64,000 bases of DNA from Chryseobacterium capnotolerans (GCF_021278965.1 NZ_CP065589.1:3663001-3727000), one strand, 5' to 3'; counted from the first letter of the stretch, positions 26,732 through 35,917 are shown. The notes: generated by a model not told the origin, from the letters alone. A program made the numbers and translations.

Positions 26732-28663
26732 TTAATGTGCTTTCGACTTCTCTCCGCTATTGTTCTGTACCTCTGCCTGGGCATGTTTATGAACAAACTT
26801 TCCGGATTGAATATTCATATCTTTTTCACTGACCTCATTTCTCTCTTTCTTGGTTTCGCTAAGCACATCCCCTTCAATAATCTCTGTCAGTTTTCCTGTA
26901 ATAAATGTGCTTGCATTTCCAATTACTGAAGTAAACTTCATAGCTCCTACACTTTCAGTATTATTCAGTCCTATGCTGTCTGATTTGTTCATTCCTACCG
27001 TTGTTGTCATATTTTCACCTACATTGATGTTCATATTCTTACAATTCAGGGTCATGGTTTCCGGTGCAGTGATATTGATATTGCTTCCTGTCGTATCCAG
27101 ATGGATCTCATTACCGCTTTTATCTGTGATGATGATACTTTCATCTTCTGTGAAAACAATTCTGTGCCCGCTTCTTGTCTGGATAGATTTTACCCGGTTA
27201 TCTACTCCTCCGCCAAGACCAATTCCACCATGGAACATTCCTCCCATTACAAATGGACGGTCCGGATGACTGTGTACAAAATTCACCATTACCTGGTCTC
27301 CTACTTCTGGAATGGCTACATACCCACGGTTTTGGGTAATTTGATCGGTTCCTCCTGCATCAGGGGTCATTACTCTCACAAAATGAGTAGTATCGTTCAT
27401 CTGCCAGTCGAATCTTACCTGTACTCTTCCCTGTCCTTCAGGATCTGCATTGGCAATTACCGTTGCAATCTGAGGCTGTGCAATAGGTACTGTAAATTCA
27501 GGCTTTGGTAAAAATCCTGTATCTGCTGCTATAGATTCAAAACTTCCTTTATAGTGACCAATGGTATCAATTTCATGAGTTACCTCTGTCACCATCACCT
27601 TGGTAAAATAAGAAGTTTCATTACTATCCGGTTTTCTCATGTGGATATCAACCACACATCCCGGATGAAGGAATGGCACTGTAGTAGAACCTGAAACGGA
27701 AAATACGCTTACCGCTTCACTTCCTGCAGTACTTCTCTGGGAGTTCTCCACGTCTAAGTGAGTGGATGCTTTAATAGGAGCTACCTGAAGCGCCGGAGTT
27801 TTATATATTTTATCGTTATGGCTGTAGGCTGTTTTCGCCAGATCTCCCAAATGGTTAATTGGAGTTTCACCGGAAGTCAGTTTTTCATTTTTACTGCTGT
27901 TGTAGCCGTAATATTGCGGTTTTGTATGAACAGCTTTTAGCTCTACCCTGATATCATCAGCATTGCTGCCATACGTCAGTTTTATAGGCTTGTTTTGAGG
28001 TGGAAGTTTTCCGAAATGAAGCACTTCTCCGTCATAGTAAAATTGTTCACCATAGGCTTCCGCCATTCTTGCGAGATAGTTATAATGGGTCTCGTTGTAT
28101 TGGCTGCTGTAGATGATCTGAGAATAATCGTTGGTATCCACTCTGATATCAAAGCGGCCTTTATCAATTCCCTGTTTTATTACTTCTTCAGCAATGATTC
28201 CCATATTAACGGGCTGTGCGCCTCCAAAACTCTGGATATGCGGAGCACCATCCAATAGAATGGTTGGGCTGTATCCTGAAAGCACAATATTTCCAAGACT
28301 CATTTTTTCCTGGCTGAATCCTACCTTGGTAATCAATCCTACAAAATTTCTTTCGGGACTGTTATCAATGTCTTTATAGGAAATAATCGCGGTAAGGCGT
28401 TTTCCCAAAAATTTATTGGCTTCCTCAAGGGTATGGCTTTGCCTGTCACCCAATGCATCATGAGCAAGGGTAAGACTAAATTCGTGGTGGTTACTCGCTT
28501 TTTGCTTAAGCGTGAAATGTTTGTAATACTTAATAATTTTTCCCTCCACAACCAGCGAAAGCTTTACCAACCGGTTGATCCCTGCATGATGGTTTTCAGA
28601 TATCCCATCAGCATTCTGTGATGGACGGAAAGAAGAACCCTTTGTCTTTGTTTCGGTTTTCAT
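26732..28663 (-). CDS. tssI: T6SS spike protein VgrG (TssI), copy 2
   Basis: 643 residues, intact. gp27-like N-terminus (HAGINRLVKLSLVVEGKIIK, NHHEFSLTLAHDALGD), hinge motif YYGYNSSKNEK, OB-fold region (GRVQVRFDWQ, IPEVGDQVMVNFVHSHPDRP), then a short beta-helix (NMNINVGENMTTTVG...) and a charged C-terminal tail. No fused effector domain; cargo is encoded in the next three genes. Copy 1 at 8631 is strongly similar over the core. About 170 bp of spacer upstream separates it from tssD copy 3, with the latter's terminator. Confidence 0.95.
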   Translation of the reverse strand: MKTETKTKGSSFRPSQNADGISENHHAGINRLVKLSLVVEGKIIKYYKHFTLKQKASNHHEFSLTLAHDALGDRQSHTLEEANKFLGKRLTAIISYKDIDNSPERNFVGLITKVGFSQEKMSLGNIVLSGYSPTILLDGAPHIQSFGGAQPVNMGIIAEEVIKQGIDKGRFDIRVDTNDYSQIIYSSQYNETHYNYLARMAEAYGEQFYYDGEVLHFGKLPPQNKPIKLTYGSNADDIRVELKAVHTKPQYYGYNSSKNEKLTSGETPINHLGDLAKTAYSHNDKIYKTPALQVAPIKASTHLDVENSQRSTAGSEAVSVFSVSGSTTVPFLHPGCVVDIHMRKPDSNETSYFTKVMVTEVTHEIDTIGHYKGSFESIAADTGFLPKPEFTVPIAQPQIATVIANADPEGQGRVQVRFDWQMNDTTHFVRVMTPDAGGTDQITQNRGYVAIPEVGDQVMVNFVHSHPDRPFVMGGMFHGGIGLGGGVDNRVKSIQTRSGHRIVFTEDESIIITDKSGNEIHLDTTGSNINITAPETMTLNCKNMNINVGENMTTTVGMNKSDSIGLNNTESVGAMKFTSVIGNASTFITGKLTEIIEGDVLSETKKERNEVSEKDMNIQSGKFVHKHAQAEVQNNSGEKSKAH

Positions 28664-28763
28664 ATGCTTTGTGTTTAGTTTTGTATTAAAGATAGCAATA
28701 TTTTACGAAATAGTCATCATATCAATGAGATATGAATAATTAATCAATATTTTTTTTATGTCA

Positions 28764-28806
28764 GGCAAAAAAAGACCGTCTTCAAAGTGGACAGTCTTTT
28801 TTTGTA
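28764..28806 (-). terminator. Terminator after tssD copy 3
   Basis: Stem AAAAAAAGACcGTC / GGACaGTCTTTTTTT around 28768-28804 with a T-tract in either direction, 26 bp past the tssD stop. Confidence 0.75.
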
Positions 28807-28831
28807 TGAATGTTGATAATGTGTAGTAGTT

Positions 28832-29239
28832 TTAGCTTGTTGGCCAAAGTCCAGCATACTCAGAGTTACCATAACTGATGGTCTCAGCACTTATCACAAA
28901 GCTAATGAACATACTGTTGCTGTCTACAGCATCAAATTCCACCTGGTGTTGGATAACGTATCCATTTTGCCAGTTCAAAGTGATTAATGTTCCTTCTTCG
29001 TGAGATTTGTTGAAAGTAATTTCTCCTACTGTTGGCTTATATTTTCCGTTCAGTAAACTTTCTAAGATATCTGATTTTTCAGTAGCTTCTACTGTAACCT
29101 TGATTAATGCGTTAGAAGGGTCTGATGCTACACGTCCTGATACGTCAGTAGATCTTGACACGCTGTAGTTCATTTTCAATAATTTCTGACCTTCTCCGTT
29201 GTTGAATTTTAAGATTCCTCTCGAATTTCTTTCTGCCAT
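28832..29239 (-). CDS. tssD: T6SS tube protein TssD (Hcp), copy 3
   Basis: 135 residues. Identical to copy 1 through about residue 73, then roughly a dozen substitutions concentrated in the C-terminal half (e.g. WQNG for WENG, HQVEFDAV for HEVDFDAI, ISYGNSEY for IDYGTSQY) and a shorter tail (WPTS). Placed between tssR and vgrG copy 2. The patchwork of identity suggests gene conversion of the 5' half together with the promoter region. Might load different cargo from copies 1 and 2. Confidence 0.93.
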   Translation of the reverse strand: MAERNSRGILKFNNGEGQKLLKMNYSVSRSTDVSGRVASDPSNALIKVTVEATEKSDILESLLNGKYKPTVGEITFNKSHEEGTLITLNWQNGYVIQHQVEFDAVDSNSMFISFVISAETISYGNSEYAGLWPTS

Positions 29240-29291
29240 GATTTGTAAATTTTAACCGTTAGTAATATTTTGTGATTCAGTGATTGTGTAG

Positions 29292-29299
29292 CAAATATA
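29292..29299 (-). promoter_or_regulatory. tssD copy 3 promoter, -7 box
   Basis: TATATTTG on the minus strand (TAnnTTTG), 60 bp from the ATG. Confidence 0.78.
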
Positions 29300-29347
29300 A
29301 AGGGTCTTTTCCGCTAAAAAAAACTTTTCACCATAAATTTGAAAAAT

Positions 29348-29384
29348 TGTAGTAGTTCTACGACTTTTTGTAGTAATTCTACGA
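29348..29384. promoter_or_regulatory. Paired GTAG-N5-CTAC operator upstream of tssD copy 3
   Basis: TGTAGTAGTTCTACGA at 29348-29363 and TGTAGTAATTCTACGA at 29369-29384, 21 bp apart and 109 bp from the ATG. Rest of the 29240-29654 spacer is AT-rich and contains only the tssR terminator. Confidence 0.88.
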
Positions 29385-29602
29385 CATTGGATTTATAAAC
29401 AATCTCATAACTCGCATTAATAAAGCATTTTAAGCTTTATCCCTAATTAATGAGAAAAACAGACTTTTACACTTAAACGAGAAATAACAGATCCCCATAT
29501 ATTCAAAAGTCTAAGATTTTATCTCAAGATTTTACATCAGAAAGTTAGAAGAAAAATTTCTGTTTTAAATACTATGAAAATACTCATTAGAAATTTCTGC
29601 AA

Positions 29603-29640
29603 TAAAAAAGCAGAAGTAAGCTTACTTCTGCTTTTATTAT
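29603..29640 (-). terminator. Terminator after tssR
   Basis: Perfect palindrome AGCAGAAGTAAG / CTTACTTCTGCT centred at 29620/29621, flanked by A and T runs; 15 bp past the tssR stop. Confidence 0.85.
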
Positions 29641-29654
29641 GATAAAACTAACCA

Positions 29655-32060
29655 TTAATGTTTAGTATATTCCGGAGCTTCTGTTTGAGTCATCGTTGGA
29701 GTAAAGAACTCGCTCAGCCAATAGAACGTCTGTCCGTTTTGCTGGATCTTCACTGCCGGATTATTTCTGTGATTCAGCATTCTTTCTGCTAAGTCTTTAT
29801 AGTGGTGGAAATAAGTTCTTACTGTTTCATTACGAACTATTTTTGATTTTTTCCATCCTTTAAGCTTATACTTAGCCAGGATCTCTTCTTCGGAAAGATC
29901 AAATCCTGTACTCATTCCAATCGCATAAGACATTGGTAATTCATAAAGATCTCCCTTATCCAGGAATTTGATCGTTGGATTGTATTTCTTTAACAGTCTT
30001 ACATATTCCTTGATCGCTTTTGACTGACTGAAGCCTGGTTTATCTGGCTCTGTATTTCTGTATACTTCCGAATAGAATGCTTTAAGATTATCAAATTCCG
30101 ACTCAGAGATAAGGATTCCTTTTTCTATACTCGGAGTAATTTCTTTCAGTTCTTTTGGTAAATACCCTTTTACAAGGAATGGATTTCCATAATTAATCAA
30201 CTGTGCTGCAATTCCTGCAGAAACAGGATTGGTAAGCCCTGGATACAAGTATTTATATTTCAAATCCACATCAGTTTTTCCTGCCCCTACAGAGGAGTGG
30301 AAATAGGCATTTAGGGATTTATCAACATTCTGATTGTCCAAAGTAACCTGTGCAATAAGGCTGTCTACTGATTTCTTCAGGAATCCAGGGGTTGCTACAT
30401 CTCCTTTTTTAGGGAAGATTACAAATCCCTGAGACATACTCTGCTTAGGGTAAGCTAAAGAGAAGAAGCCTTCATCACCTTCTACCAGGCTGAAATTGTT
30501 TTTGGTAAGAACATCAGATTGATTGATGATCTTTTGCTTTTTAAGCTCAGCAATATTTTTAGCTGTATTGGTTACTACATTTTCAGCCATTAATACAAAA
30601 TCATTGTAAGTATCTGAAGATCTTGCACTGGTCTGGAACATAATCAATCTCGCCTGAGCCTGAGTAAGGGAACCAATAACGCTGTACATGTTTCCGCTTT
30701 GGTTAGCAGAAGTTCCTACAGTAACTACAATATTGGTTTCATCCGGAACATTGGAAAGAAGATTTCCTGCCGCAGTAAGAGCTTCCCCTACCGGTTGATA
30801 ACCATTATTGCTGGCACAGTTCATTTCATTCGTTTTCTGATCAATAAACGTCGTAATCTTACTGTAATCTGCACTTAGATTAGAAACTGCTGTATTGGTA
30901 CCACAAGGGTTGTTTTTATATAAAACCACTCCGTATTTTACATTATTGAAATATGAAGGTTTTTCAAATCTAAGCTGAAGATCCTGTAATAATGATTTTA
31001 CAATAGGTGCATAAGGTGCATTTCCAGCACTTATATCCAATGCAAAAACAATATTAATGTTTTTATCTCTATCTGTAATCTCTTTATAACGGTCGAAGTA
31101 GATAGGCTCTCCTAAAACATTAAAGACATAATTTTTACTATAATCAAGAATATTGGTAAAATACTTTGTTTTAGAGTCCGGAGTTGGAGTTTCATTGAGA
31201 GGCAGAACTACCGGAAAGATATTTTCCAGGGGCTTTCTCTTATTTACATCTGTAAGAAGAATAGCCGTTCTGTTCTCTGCATCTGAACCTGTTGCGCCTG
31301 GGTACCCTTCACGTACTCCAAGTTCTGTTTCAGTAATTCCCGTAGTATTTTTAAGCTTGATTGCTGAACGCTCACCCCATGTAGAAATTACGTTGGAACT
31401 CACCCATCCGTAAAGGCCTTTTCCAATGCTGTCGATGTCTACAGATGGTTTTTTACCTACCAGGAATCTTTTATTATTTTCAGCCTGCTTGTAAACATAC
31501 ACCATCTGCCCATTAGGAATTTTAACATTAGCAGCCTCAATAAGGCTTGGTGAATTGAACACCATAATAGAGTCATTTTTGTAGTATCTTTCAGCATTTC
31601 TGATAACTTCACTGTTATTAGGCACTACTGCTACTCTTACAGGATATCCTGTTTTTTCGCTCTTTAGGGAATGATTCCATAAAAGCAGGTCAGATTCATG
31701 GATCCAACCATAGGTTTTAATAGATTTTGAGGAGACTTTTTTCATTAAGGCATCCGGCACATATTCTGCTACCTTTACCATTCCGTCTCTATGCTTCAGA
31801 ACCATTAAGGGCTCTAGAAACTTCACTTCTTTATATGATTTTTCATCATCTTTATCCAAATAAGCCGTATTTCTTGATCTGTCTGAAATAACGATCCATG
31901 GAACGGATTTTTTAGGATAACCGTTGACAACTGTTGAATTATCTACCTGTCCATATTGAGAAGGTTCAGGTGTTTTTTTTGACGGAAGCTTTACCTGGCA
32001 ACTCGTCAGTAATACTGATAATCCTATATAATATGCTGCTAGAGGAAATTTATTTTTCAT
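29655..32060 (-). CDS. tssR: T6SS-iii envelope lipoprotein TssR
   Basis: 801 residues. Signal peptide with lipobox (VLLTSC), so exported and lipid-anchored. TssR is one of the Bacteroidetes-specific T6SS components (TssN-R) thought to replace the TssJLM complex. Two SH3-like segments near the N-terminus (VPWIVISDRSRNTAYLDKDD; YGWIHESDLLLW and YGWVSSNVISTW), then a von Willebrand A-like region starting INIVFALDISAG (residue ~335) and a helical C-terminus. Last gene of the tssO-tssP-tssR operon. Assignment from length, domain order and context; I could not run a profile search. Confidence 0.85.
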   Translation of the reverse strand: MKNKFPLAAYYIGLSVLLTSCQVKLPSKKTPEPSQYGQVDNSTVVNGYPKKSVPWIVISDRSRNTAYLDKDDEKSYKEVKFLEPLMVLKHRDGMVKVAEYVPDALMKKVSSKSIKTYGWIHESDLLLWNHSLKSEKTGYPVRVAVVPNNSEVIRNAERYYKNDSIMVFNSPSLIEAANVKIPNGQMVYVYKQAENNKRFLVGKKPSVDIDSIGKGLYGWVSSNVISTWGERSAIKLKNTTGITETELGVREGYPGATGSDAENRTAILLTDVNKRKPLENIFPVVLPLNETPTPDSKTKYFTNILDYSKNYVFNVLGEPIYFDRYKEITDRDKNINIVFALDISAGNAPYAPIVKSLLQDLQLRFEKPSYFNNVKYGVVLYKNNPCGTNTAVSNLSADYSKITTFIDQKTNEMNCASNNGYQPVGEALTAAGNLLSNVPDETNIVVTVGTSANQSGNMYSVIGSLTQAQARLIMFQTSARSSDTYNDFVLMAENVVTNTAKNIAELKKQKIINQSDVLTKNNFSLVEGDEGFFSLAYPKQSMSQGFVIFPKKGDVATPGFLKKSVDSLIAQVTLDNQNVDKSLNAYFHSSVGAGKTDVDLKYKYLYPGLTNPVSAGIAAQLINYGNPFLVKGYLPKELKEITPSIEKGILISESEFDNLKAFYSEVYRNTEPDKPGFSQSKAIKEYVRLLKKYNPTIKFLDKGDLYELPMSYAIGMSTGFDLSEEEILAKYKLKGWKKSKIVRNETVRTYFHHYKDLAERMLNHRNNPAVKIQQNGQTFYWLSEFFTPTMTQTEAPEYTKH

Positions 32061-32107
32061 CCTATTTTATCTTTTTATGATTGGTACATCCGGTGAACCG
32101 AATGGTA

Positions 32108-33019
32108 TTATTTGCTTTGGTTTATATCTACTTTCGTTACACAGTTCTGTGTATCATCTAAATTCACCTTCACAGTCTGAATGACCGTATTTTTATCAAA
32201 CTGAAGACCTGCACAGTACATGTAGAAGTTATTTACTTTACTGTCATTTACTTTTACTACTGTATTCTCATTATTACACAAATAAGTTTTCAACAGATAG
32301 TTATAGTGCATATTGAAACTGTTTCCGTTGGCAATCTGCTGTAAATGATATTTGAAATCATTGTCAACTTTTGCGTAAGAATCCTCTACAGAAACTTCTT
32401 CCTGTTCCAAAGGGTTGTAAGCAGGAAGAATTTTGATATGATGGTAGATAGGCTCCTGGCTTTGCTCAGTGTAAAGAGTTACTACATAATCTCCCGGCTT
32501 TTTATAAGCGTAGATTGCCATTTTCTCTTTAGCATCCGTATTTCCTGTCTCTCCAAATTTCCATGCAAAGTCTTTCGCATCAGATATAGCACGGAACTGT
32601 ACGTTCTCATTCTGCATTGCCTGAACCTGAGCTTCAATAGTTGTTTTGGATTTTGTACTGTCTTTCGCTTGTTTGATACCTCTTGCAGAAACCATTACTG
32701 GGAATGATTTGGTGTACTTGTTGTCAACAATCAAACTTACCTGATAATATCCAGGTTTATTATAGAAGTGAATCCCACTATTTTTATCAGAAGTTGTTCC
32801 GTCTCCAAAATTCCATCTTTTGGTTTTTGCAAACTGGGTTTTATCTTCAAATAAAAGGGTATCTCCTACCGACAAATTAGATGGATAGACTACTCCAACA
32901 ATATCATCAGCAGAATGGATCACTTTTTTCTGCAACCAAAGAGCAACCAGGGCTGCTATGAGCAATGTTGCAATAACACCGATAATAATGTTCTTTTTGT
33001 TCTTTTGAAAATAATTCAT
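32108..33019 (-). CDS. PKD-domain membrane protein, TssP-like T6SS component
   Basis: 303 residues: short cytoplasmic N-terminus, one membrane helix (IIIGVIATLLIAALVALWL), then two PKD-like beta domains (KRWNFGDGTTSDKNSGIHFY and FAWKFGETGNTDAKEKMAIY) and a C-terminal Cys-containing domain. Anchored in the inner membrane with the bulk in the periplasm. Its place between the TssO-like genes and tssR fits TssP, but I recall the family only loosely, so the letter is tentative. Confidence 0.65.
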   Translation of the reverse strand: MNYFQKNKKNIIIGVIATLLIAALVALWLQKKVIHSADDIVGVVYPSNLSVGDTLLFEDKTQFAKTKRWNFGDGTTSDKNSGIHFYNKPGYYQVSLIVDNKYTKSFPVMVSARGIKQAKDSTKSKTTIEAQVQAMQNENVQFRAISDAKDFAWKFGETGNTDAKEKMAIYAYKKPGDYVVTLYTEQSQEPIYHHIKILPAYNPLEQEEVSVEDSYAKVDNDFKYHLQQIANGNSFNMHYNYLLKTYLCNNENTVVKVNDSKVNNFYMYCAGLQFDKNTVIQTVKVNLDDTQNCVTKVDINQSK

Positions 33020-33070
33020 AGTTAATAATTGTGATGTGTTTTATTTATAGTTCCTAAATTCATTGTTCGT

Positions 33071-33598
33071 TTATTGGGTACGAGCCTTCAACTCACTCTG
33101 ACGTTGATAAATCTTATCCTGTTTATCTTTAAATCCTATCCTGCACTCTTCTACCTGCTTTTCAAATCTTTTGATATCTTCTGAAGTGGTGGAGATTACT
33201 TTTTTATCGTCAAAGTACATCTTATAGAATTTGGCAATCTGGGGATAAGCATCTTTTCGGATATCAACAATATTATCATGACGCTTAAAATAATCATTCA
33301 GATCATTAACCCCCACAAAGATATTATTTTCCACAAAAGGTTGTGGAGCCTCATCAGTAAGCTTGCTAATCATGGTGTAAGCACTGTCCATGATAGGAAG
33401 AATTATTTTCTGGTGCTGTTCAAACTCAGCCTTTTGTTCTAGATTCTGAATTCCTCTTACATCTTCGTCAGAAAACGGCGATTCAAATCCTTTTAAAAAG
33501 ATAACTCCCAGAAATATCATGGCAGTTAAAAGCATCAGTATTAAATAAAAAAACTGATAATGCCTTTCCTTTTTAGATAGTGTAATTTGTCCTTGCAT
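33071..33598 (-). CDS. Single-pass membrane protein, TssO/TssQ-like T6SS component
   Basis: 175 residues: helix at ~15-34 (FFYLILMLLTAMIFLGVIFL), then a helical, coiled-coil periplasmic domain ending EECRIGFKDKQDKIYQRQ. Size and topology match the next upstream gene, suggesting the two form a hetero-complex in the inner membrane. 12 bp after the first gene and 51 bp before the PKD protein, so one operon. Which Tss letter applies cannot be fixed from sequence alone. Confidence 0.6.
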   Translation of the reverse strand: MQGQITLSKKERHYQFFYLILMLLTAMIFLGVIFLKGFESPFSDEDVRGIQNLEQKAEFEQHQKIILPIMDSAYTMISKLTDEAPQPFVENNIFVGVNDLNDYFKRHDNIVDIRKDAYPQIAKFYKMYFDDKKVISTTSEDIKRFEKQVEECRIGFKDKQDKIYQRQSELKARTQ

Positions 33599-33610
33599 AT
33601 CTTTATCTTT

Positions 33611-34144
33611 TTATCTTCTTCTACCTCCTGTAAAATTTCTTGTAGGATCTTTTCTAAGCTCATTATTGGCACGGCTCACTTTGCCCATACATTCATCCAG
33701 ATCTCTGAGAACTGTTTTCTTTTTGTATTCTACACCAATAATCTTGGTCTTCAACGTAAGCATAGGCCCGATCTGTTTCATTAATGTAGAGTAATGTTTA
33801 AAGCTTGTGATACTGTCTTTTCCCATAATACTTTTCACATTTCCTACGTTATCCATGATATTGGTTCTTAGAAAAGCCTCATTTTCCACCTTGTTCAGAT
33901 CAAGCTGGGTCATTTTCTCATAAATTTCATCCACATTTTCCTTCAGCATATCACTTCGACGCATTAATTCTTTATAAGCTTCAGCTTCACGACTTATCCC
34001 TTCACGCTGTATATCATAGCTCTTGAAGAAGAGATATAAACAGCTAAAGGATACCATAGACAAAACAACAAATGAAAGGATAAACTTCCAAATGCCCGTT
34101 CTGACGTCAGATTTGTTCAATTTTTTTTCCCTGTTAGAAGACAT
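33611..34144 (-). CDS. tssO: T6SS membrane protein TssO-like
   Basis: 177 residues from the Met at 34144 (MSSNREKKLNKSDVRTG); the longer frame to 34198 adds an unlikely leader. One membrane helix at ~20-42 (WKFILSFVVLSMVSFSCLYL) then a coiled-coil periplasmic domain. First gene of the membrane-complex operon. Divergent from a LuxR-type regulator (34325) with a 180-bp shared upstream region. TssO is a single-pass inner membrane subunit special to T6SS-iii; call by topology and order. Confidence 0.65.
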   Translation of the reverse strand: MSSNREKKLNKSDVRTGIWKFILSFVVLSMVSFSCLYLFFKSYDIQREGISREAEAYKELMRRSDMLKENVDEIYEKMTQLDLNKVENEAFLRTNIMDNVGNVKSIMGKDSITSFKHYSTLMKQIGPMLTLKTKIIGVEYKKKTVLRDLDECMGKVSRANNELRKDPTRNFTGGRRR

Positions 34145-34324
34145 ATATTTGCGATTTGTTTGGCCTGTGAAAGTATAAAAAAATTTTTTTATGCACAATA
34201 CGTATTTTCCCCGCTCTGGTTTCGTGAAATCCCGGTTTAAATTAATATTAATTTTAACTTTAATAAGTTTTTCATAAATTAGGCCTCTGAATTTTAAATA
34301 TCATTCGCCAAATCGATATTAAGA

Positions 34325-34996
34325 ATGAGTAAAATATTATCTAATACCGTGCGTTTTTCTATAGCAGACAGTGATTTTTATTTTAAAAAAATAATGATCA
34401 AAACACTTATGGAAAATCCTTTCTATATGCTATTGAACGACTGTAACAATGGCCACGAGCTTGTGAACCGAATTTACAGAAGACAGGAAGATGTATTTAT
34501 CATAGAACTGTTTATGCCGGTATTGAGCGGAATTGAAGCAATTAAATATATAAGGAAAAACAACGCAGAAACGCCTATTATCACTTATTCCGGAACTTAC
34601 CAGGAGGATATGGCTGAAATTCTGTCGAGAATACCCAACCTCTATTACTGTCAGAAAAACAGTACTATTATTAAGGATATCATTAAAGGGAGTATCGCTT
34701 CTGATGAGTTCGACTATGAGGCCTATTCAAAAGAATGGGAACAACAGCCACTTGCCGTACAGGAATATATGGACAGGCAAAAGAAAGGACAGGAAGAGCT
34801 TTCACCGGCTGAGATACAACTGATGAGATTCTGTTATGAAGGTTTCAGTAATAAAGAAATTGCAGAAAAACTAAACCTGAGTACAAGAACGATTGACACT
34901 TACATCAACCGTCTAACCGAAAAACTGGGATTGAAAACCAAACTTCATCTTATCCGTTTTTGTGTAGAAAATGGGTACTACAATTCCAGTATGTAG
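34325..34996 (+). CDS. LuxR-type response regulator with altered receiver, candidate T6SS regulator
   Basis: 223 residues: receiver-like domain (1-125) and a LuxR/NarL helix-turn-helix at ~155-220 (LSPAEIQLMRFCYEGFSNKE, STRTIDTYINRL). In the receiver the usual phosphoacceptor Asp is Glu (VFIIELFMP instead of ..LLDxxMP), while the acidic pair (IADSD) and the conserved Lys (YCQKN) remain. A Glu here often mimics the phosphorylated state. It is divergent from the tssO operon and is the best local candidate for binding the paired operators at tssD; that link is inference. Confidence 0.8.
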   Translation: MSKILSNTVRFSIADSDFYFKKIMIKTLMENPFYMLLNDCNNGHELVNRIYRRQEDVFIIELFMPVLSGIEAIKYIRKNNAETPIITYSGTYQEDMAEILSRIPNLYYCQKNSTIIKDIIKGSIASDEFDYEAYSKEWEQQPLAVQEYMDRQKKGQEELSPAEIQLMRFCYEGFSNKEIAEKLNLSTRTIDTYINRLTEKLGLKTKLHLIRFCVENGYYNSSM

Positions 34997-35219
34997 GAGT
35001 TAGAAAATCCGGAAAACATATAACAGAAAGCACTGATAAATTTACTGTTACGTGTTTCATATTTTTTTCTATTTCTGGTGGATTTTTATCAAAATTCTAT
35101 AATATTATTTTATTATTAAATTATCATCAACCTGCGTTAACATAGGATATACATTAATTGCTCAACTATTTGAATAAAAATATTTTGCCACTAATTTGCT
35201 AGTATTCAATTTTTTTAAC

Positions 35220-35227
35220 TAAATTTG
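35220..35227 (+). promoter_or_regulatory. Promoter -7 box of the HU-like gene
   Basis: TAAATTTG fits TAnnTTTG and lies 31 bp before the ATG at 35259. Confidence 0.7.
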
Positions 35228-35258
35228 CACACCTAAAATTTAAAATTAAAATAAGGAA

Positions 35259-35549
35259 ATGACAAAGGCAGAATTGGTAAACACCATCTCAAATAAGTTG
35301 GGAACAGAAAAGAATGAAACACAGAAAGTTGTAGAAGCTTTTATGCAGGAGATCAGAACTTCTATGTATAATGGGGATAACGTTTATCTGAGAGGTTTTG
35401 GATCTTTTATCATTAAAACAAGAGCTGCTAAAACAGGAAGAAATATTTCTAAAAACACTGCGATTGAGATTCCTGCTCATAACATTCCTGCTTTCAAACC
35501 TTCAAAGTCTTTTGTAGAGAAAGTAAAAACGAAAGTTGCAGTAAAATAA
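35259..35549 (+). CDS. HU/IHF-family DNA-binding protein
   Basis: 96 residues, the usual HU length. Begins MTKAELVNTISNKLG and has the beta-arm region GDNVYLRGFGSFIIKTRAAK followed by the variant arm GRNISKNTAIEIPAHNIPAFKP. Bends and packages DNA. Strong promoter upstream, 43 bp before the small COX24-like gene and then RNase G, a gene order I associate with Flavobacteriia. Confidence 0.95.
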   Translation: MTKAELVNTISNKLGTEKNETQKVVEAFMQEIRTSMYNGDNVYLRGFGSFIIKTRAAKTGRNISKNTAIEIPAHNIPAFKPSKSFVEKVKTKVAVK

Positions 35550-35592
35550 GAACATTAACTGAATATTAACTAGTTACTAAAAAATTAAAATT

Positions 35593-35682
35593 ATGCCAAG
35601 CGGAAAGAAAAGAAAAAGACACAAGGTTGCGACTCACAAAAGAAAGAAAAGAAGAAGAGCGAACAGACATAAGAAAAAATAA
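35593..35682 (+). CDS. Small basic COX24/AURKAIP1-like ribosomal protein
   Basis: 29 residues, beginning MPSGKKRKRHKVATHKRKK and ending in RHKKK; over half Lys or Arg. It resembles the C-terminal domain of mitochondrial COX24/mS38, known in bacteria as a tiny ribosomal subunit protein. Easy to miss because of its size; it lies between the HU-like gene and RNase G, where Bacteroidetes genomes usually have it. Confidence 0.85.
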   Translation: MPSGKKRKRHKVATHKRKKRRRANRHKKK

Positions 35683-35917
35683 TCTCTTTTTCTCGAGATT
35701 TACAATATAATAATATAGTTGGTGGTTTTAAATTTTTAAAGTTCACTGACTATATTTTTGTTTGCAACTATAAGATTCCGCGGAAAACGGATGGTTTCAA
35801 ATATTATTTTAATAAAAATATAATGGTTTTCATTCTAAATCCTTATATTTAATAGATGAATTAATCTAGAACAATACCAATTTCCTAAAATCTTAACAAT
35901 TTTTATCTGATAACAAA

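Noticed and set aside
19841..29239. Prophage tail module as an alternative to T6SS
   Set aside because: TssD, VgrG and ClpV together with TssR and lack of capsid, terminase or integrase genes favour T6SS-iii.
29655..32060. TssR as a TonB- or surface adhesin-type vWA protein
   Set aside because: Lipobox, length, SH3-like segments and operon position fit TssR better.
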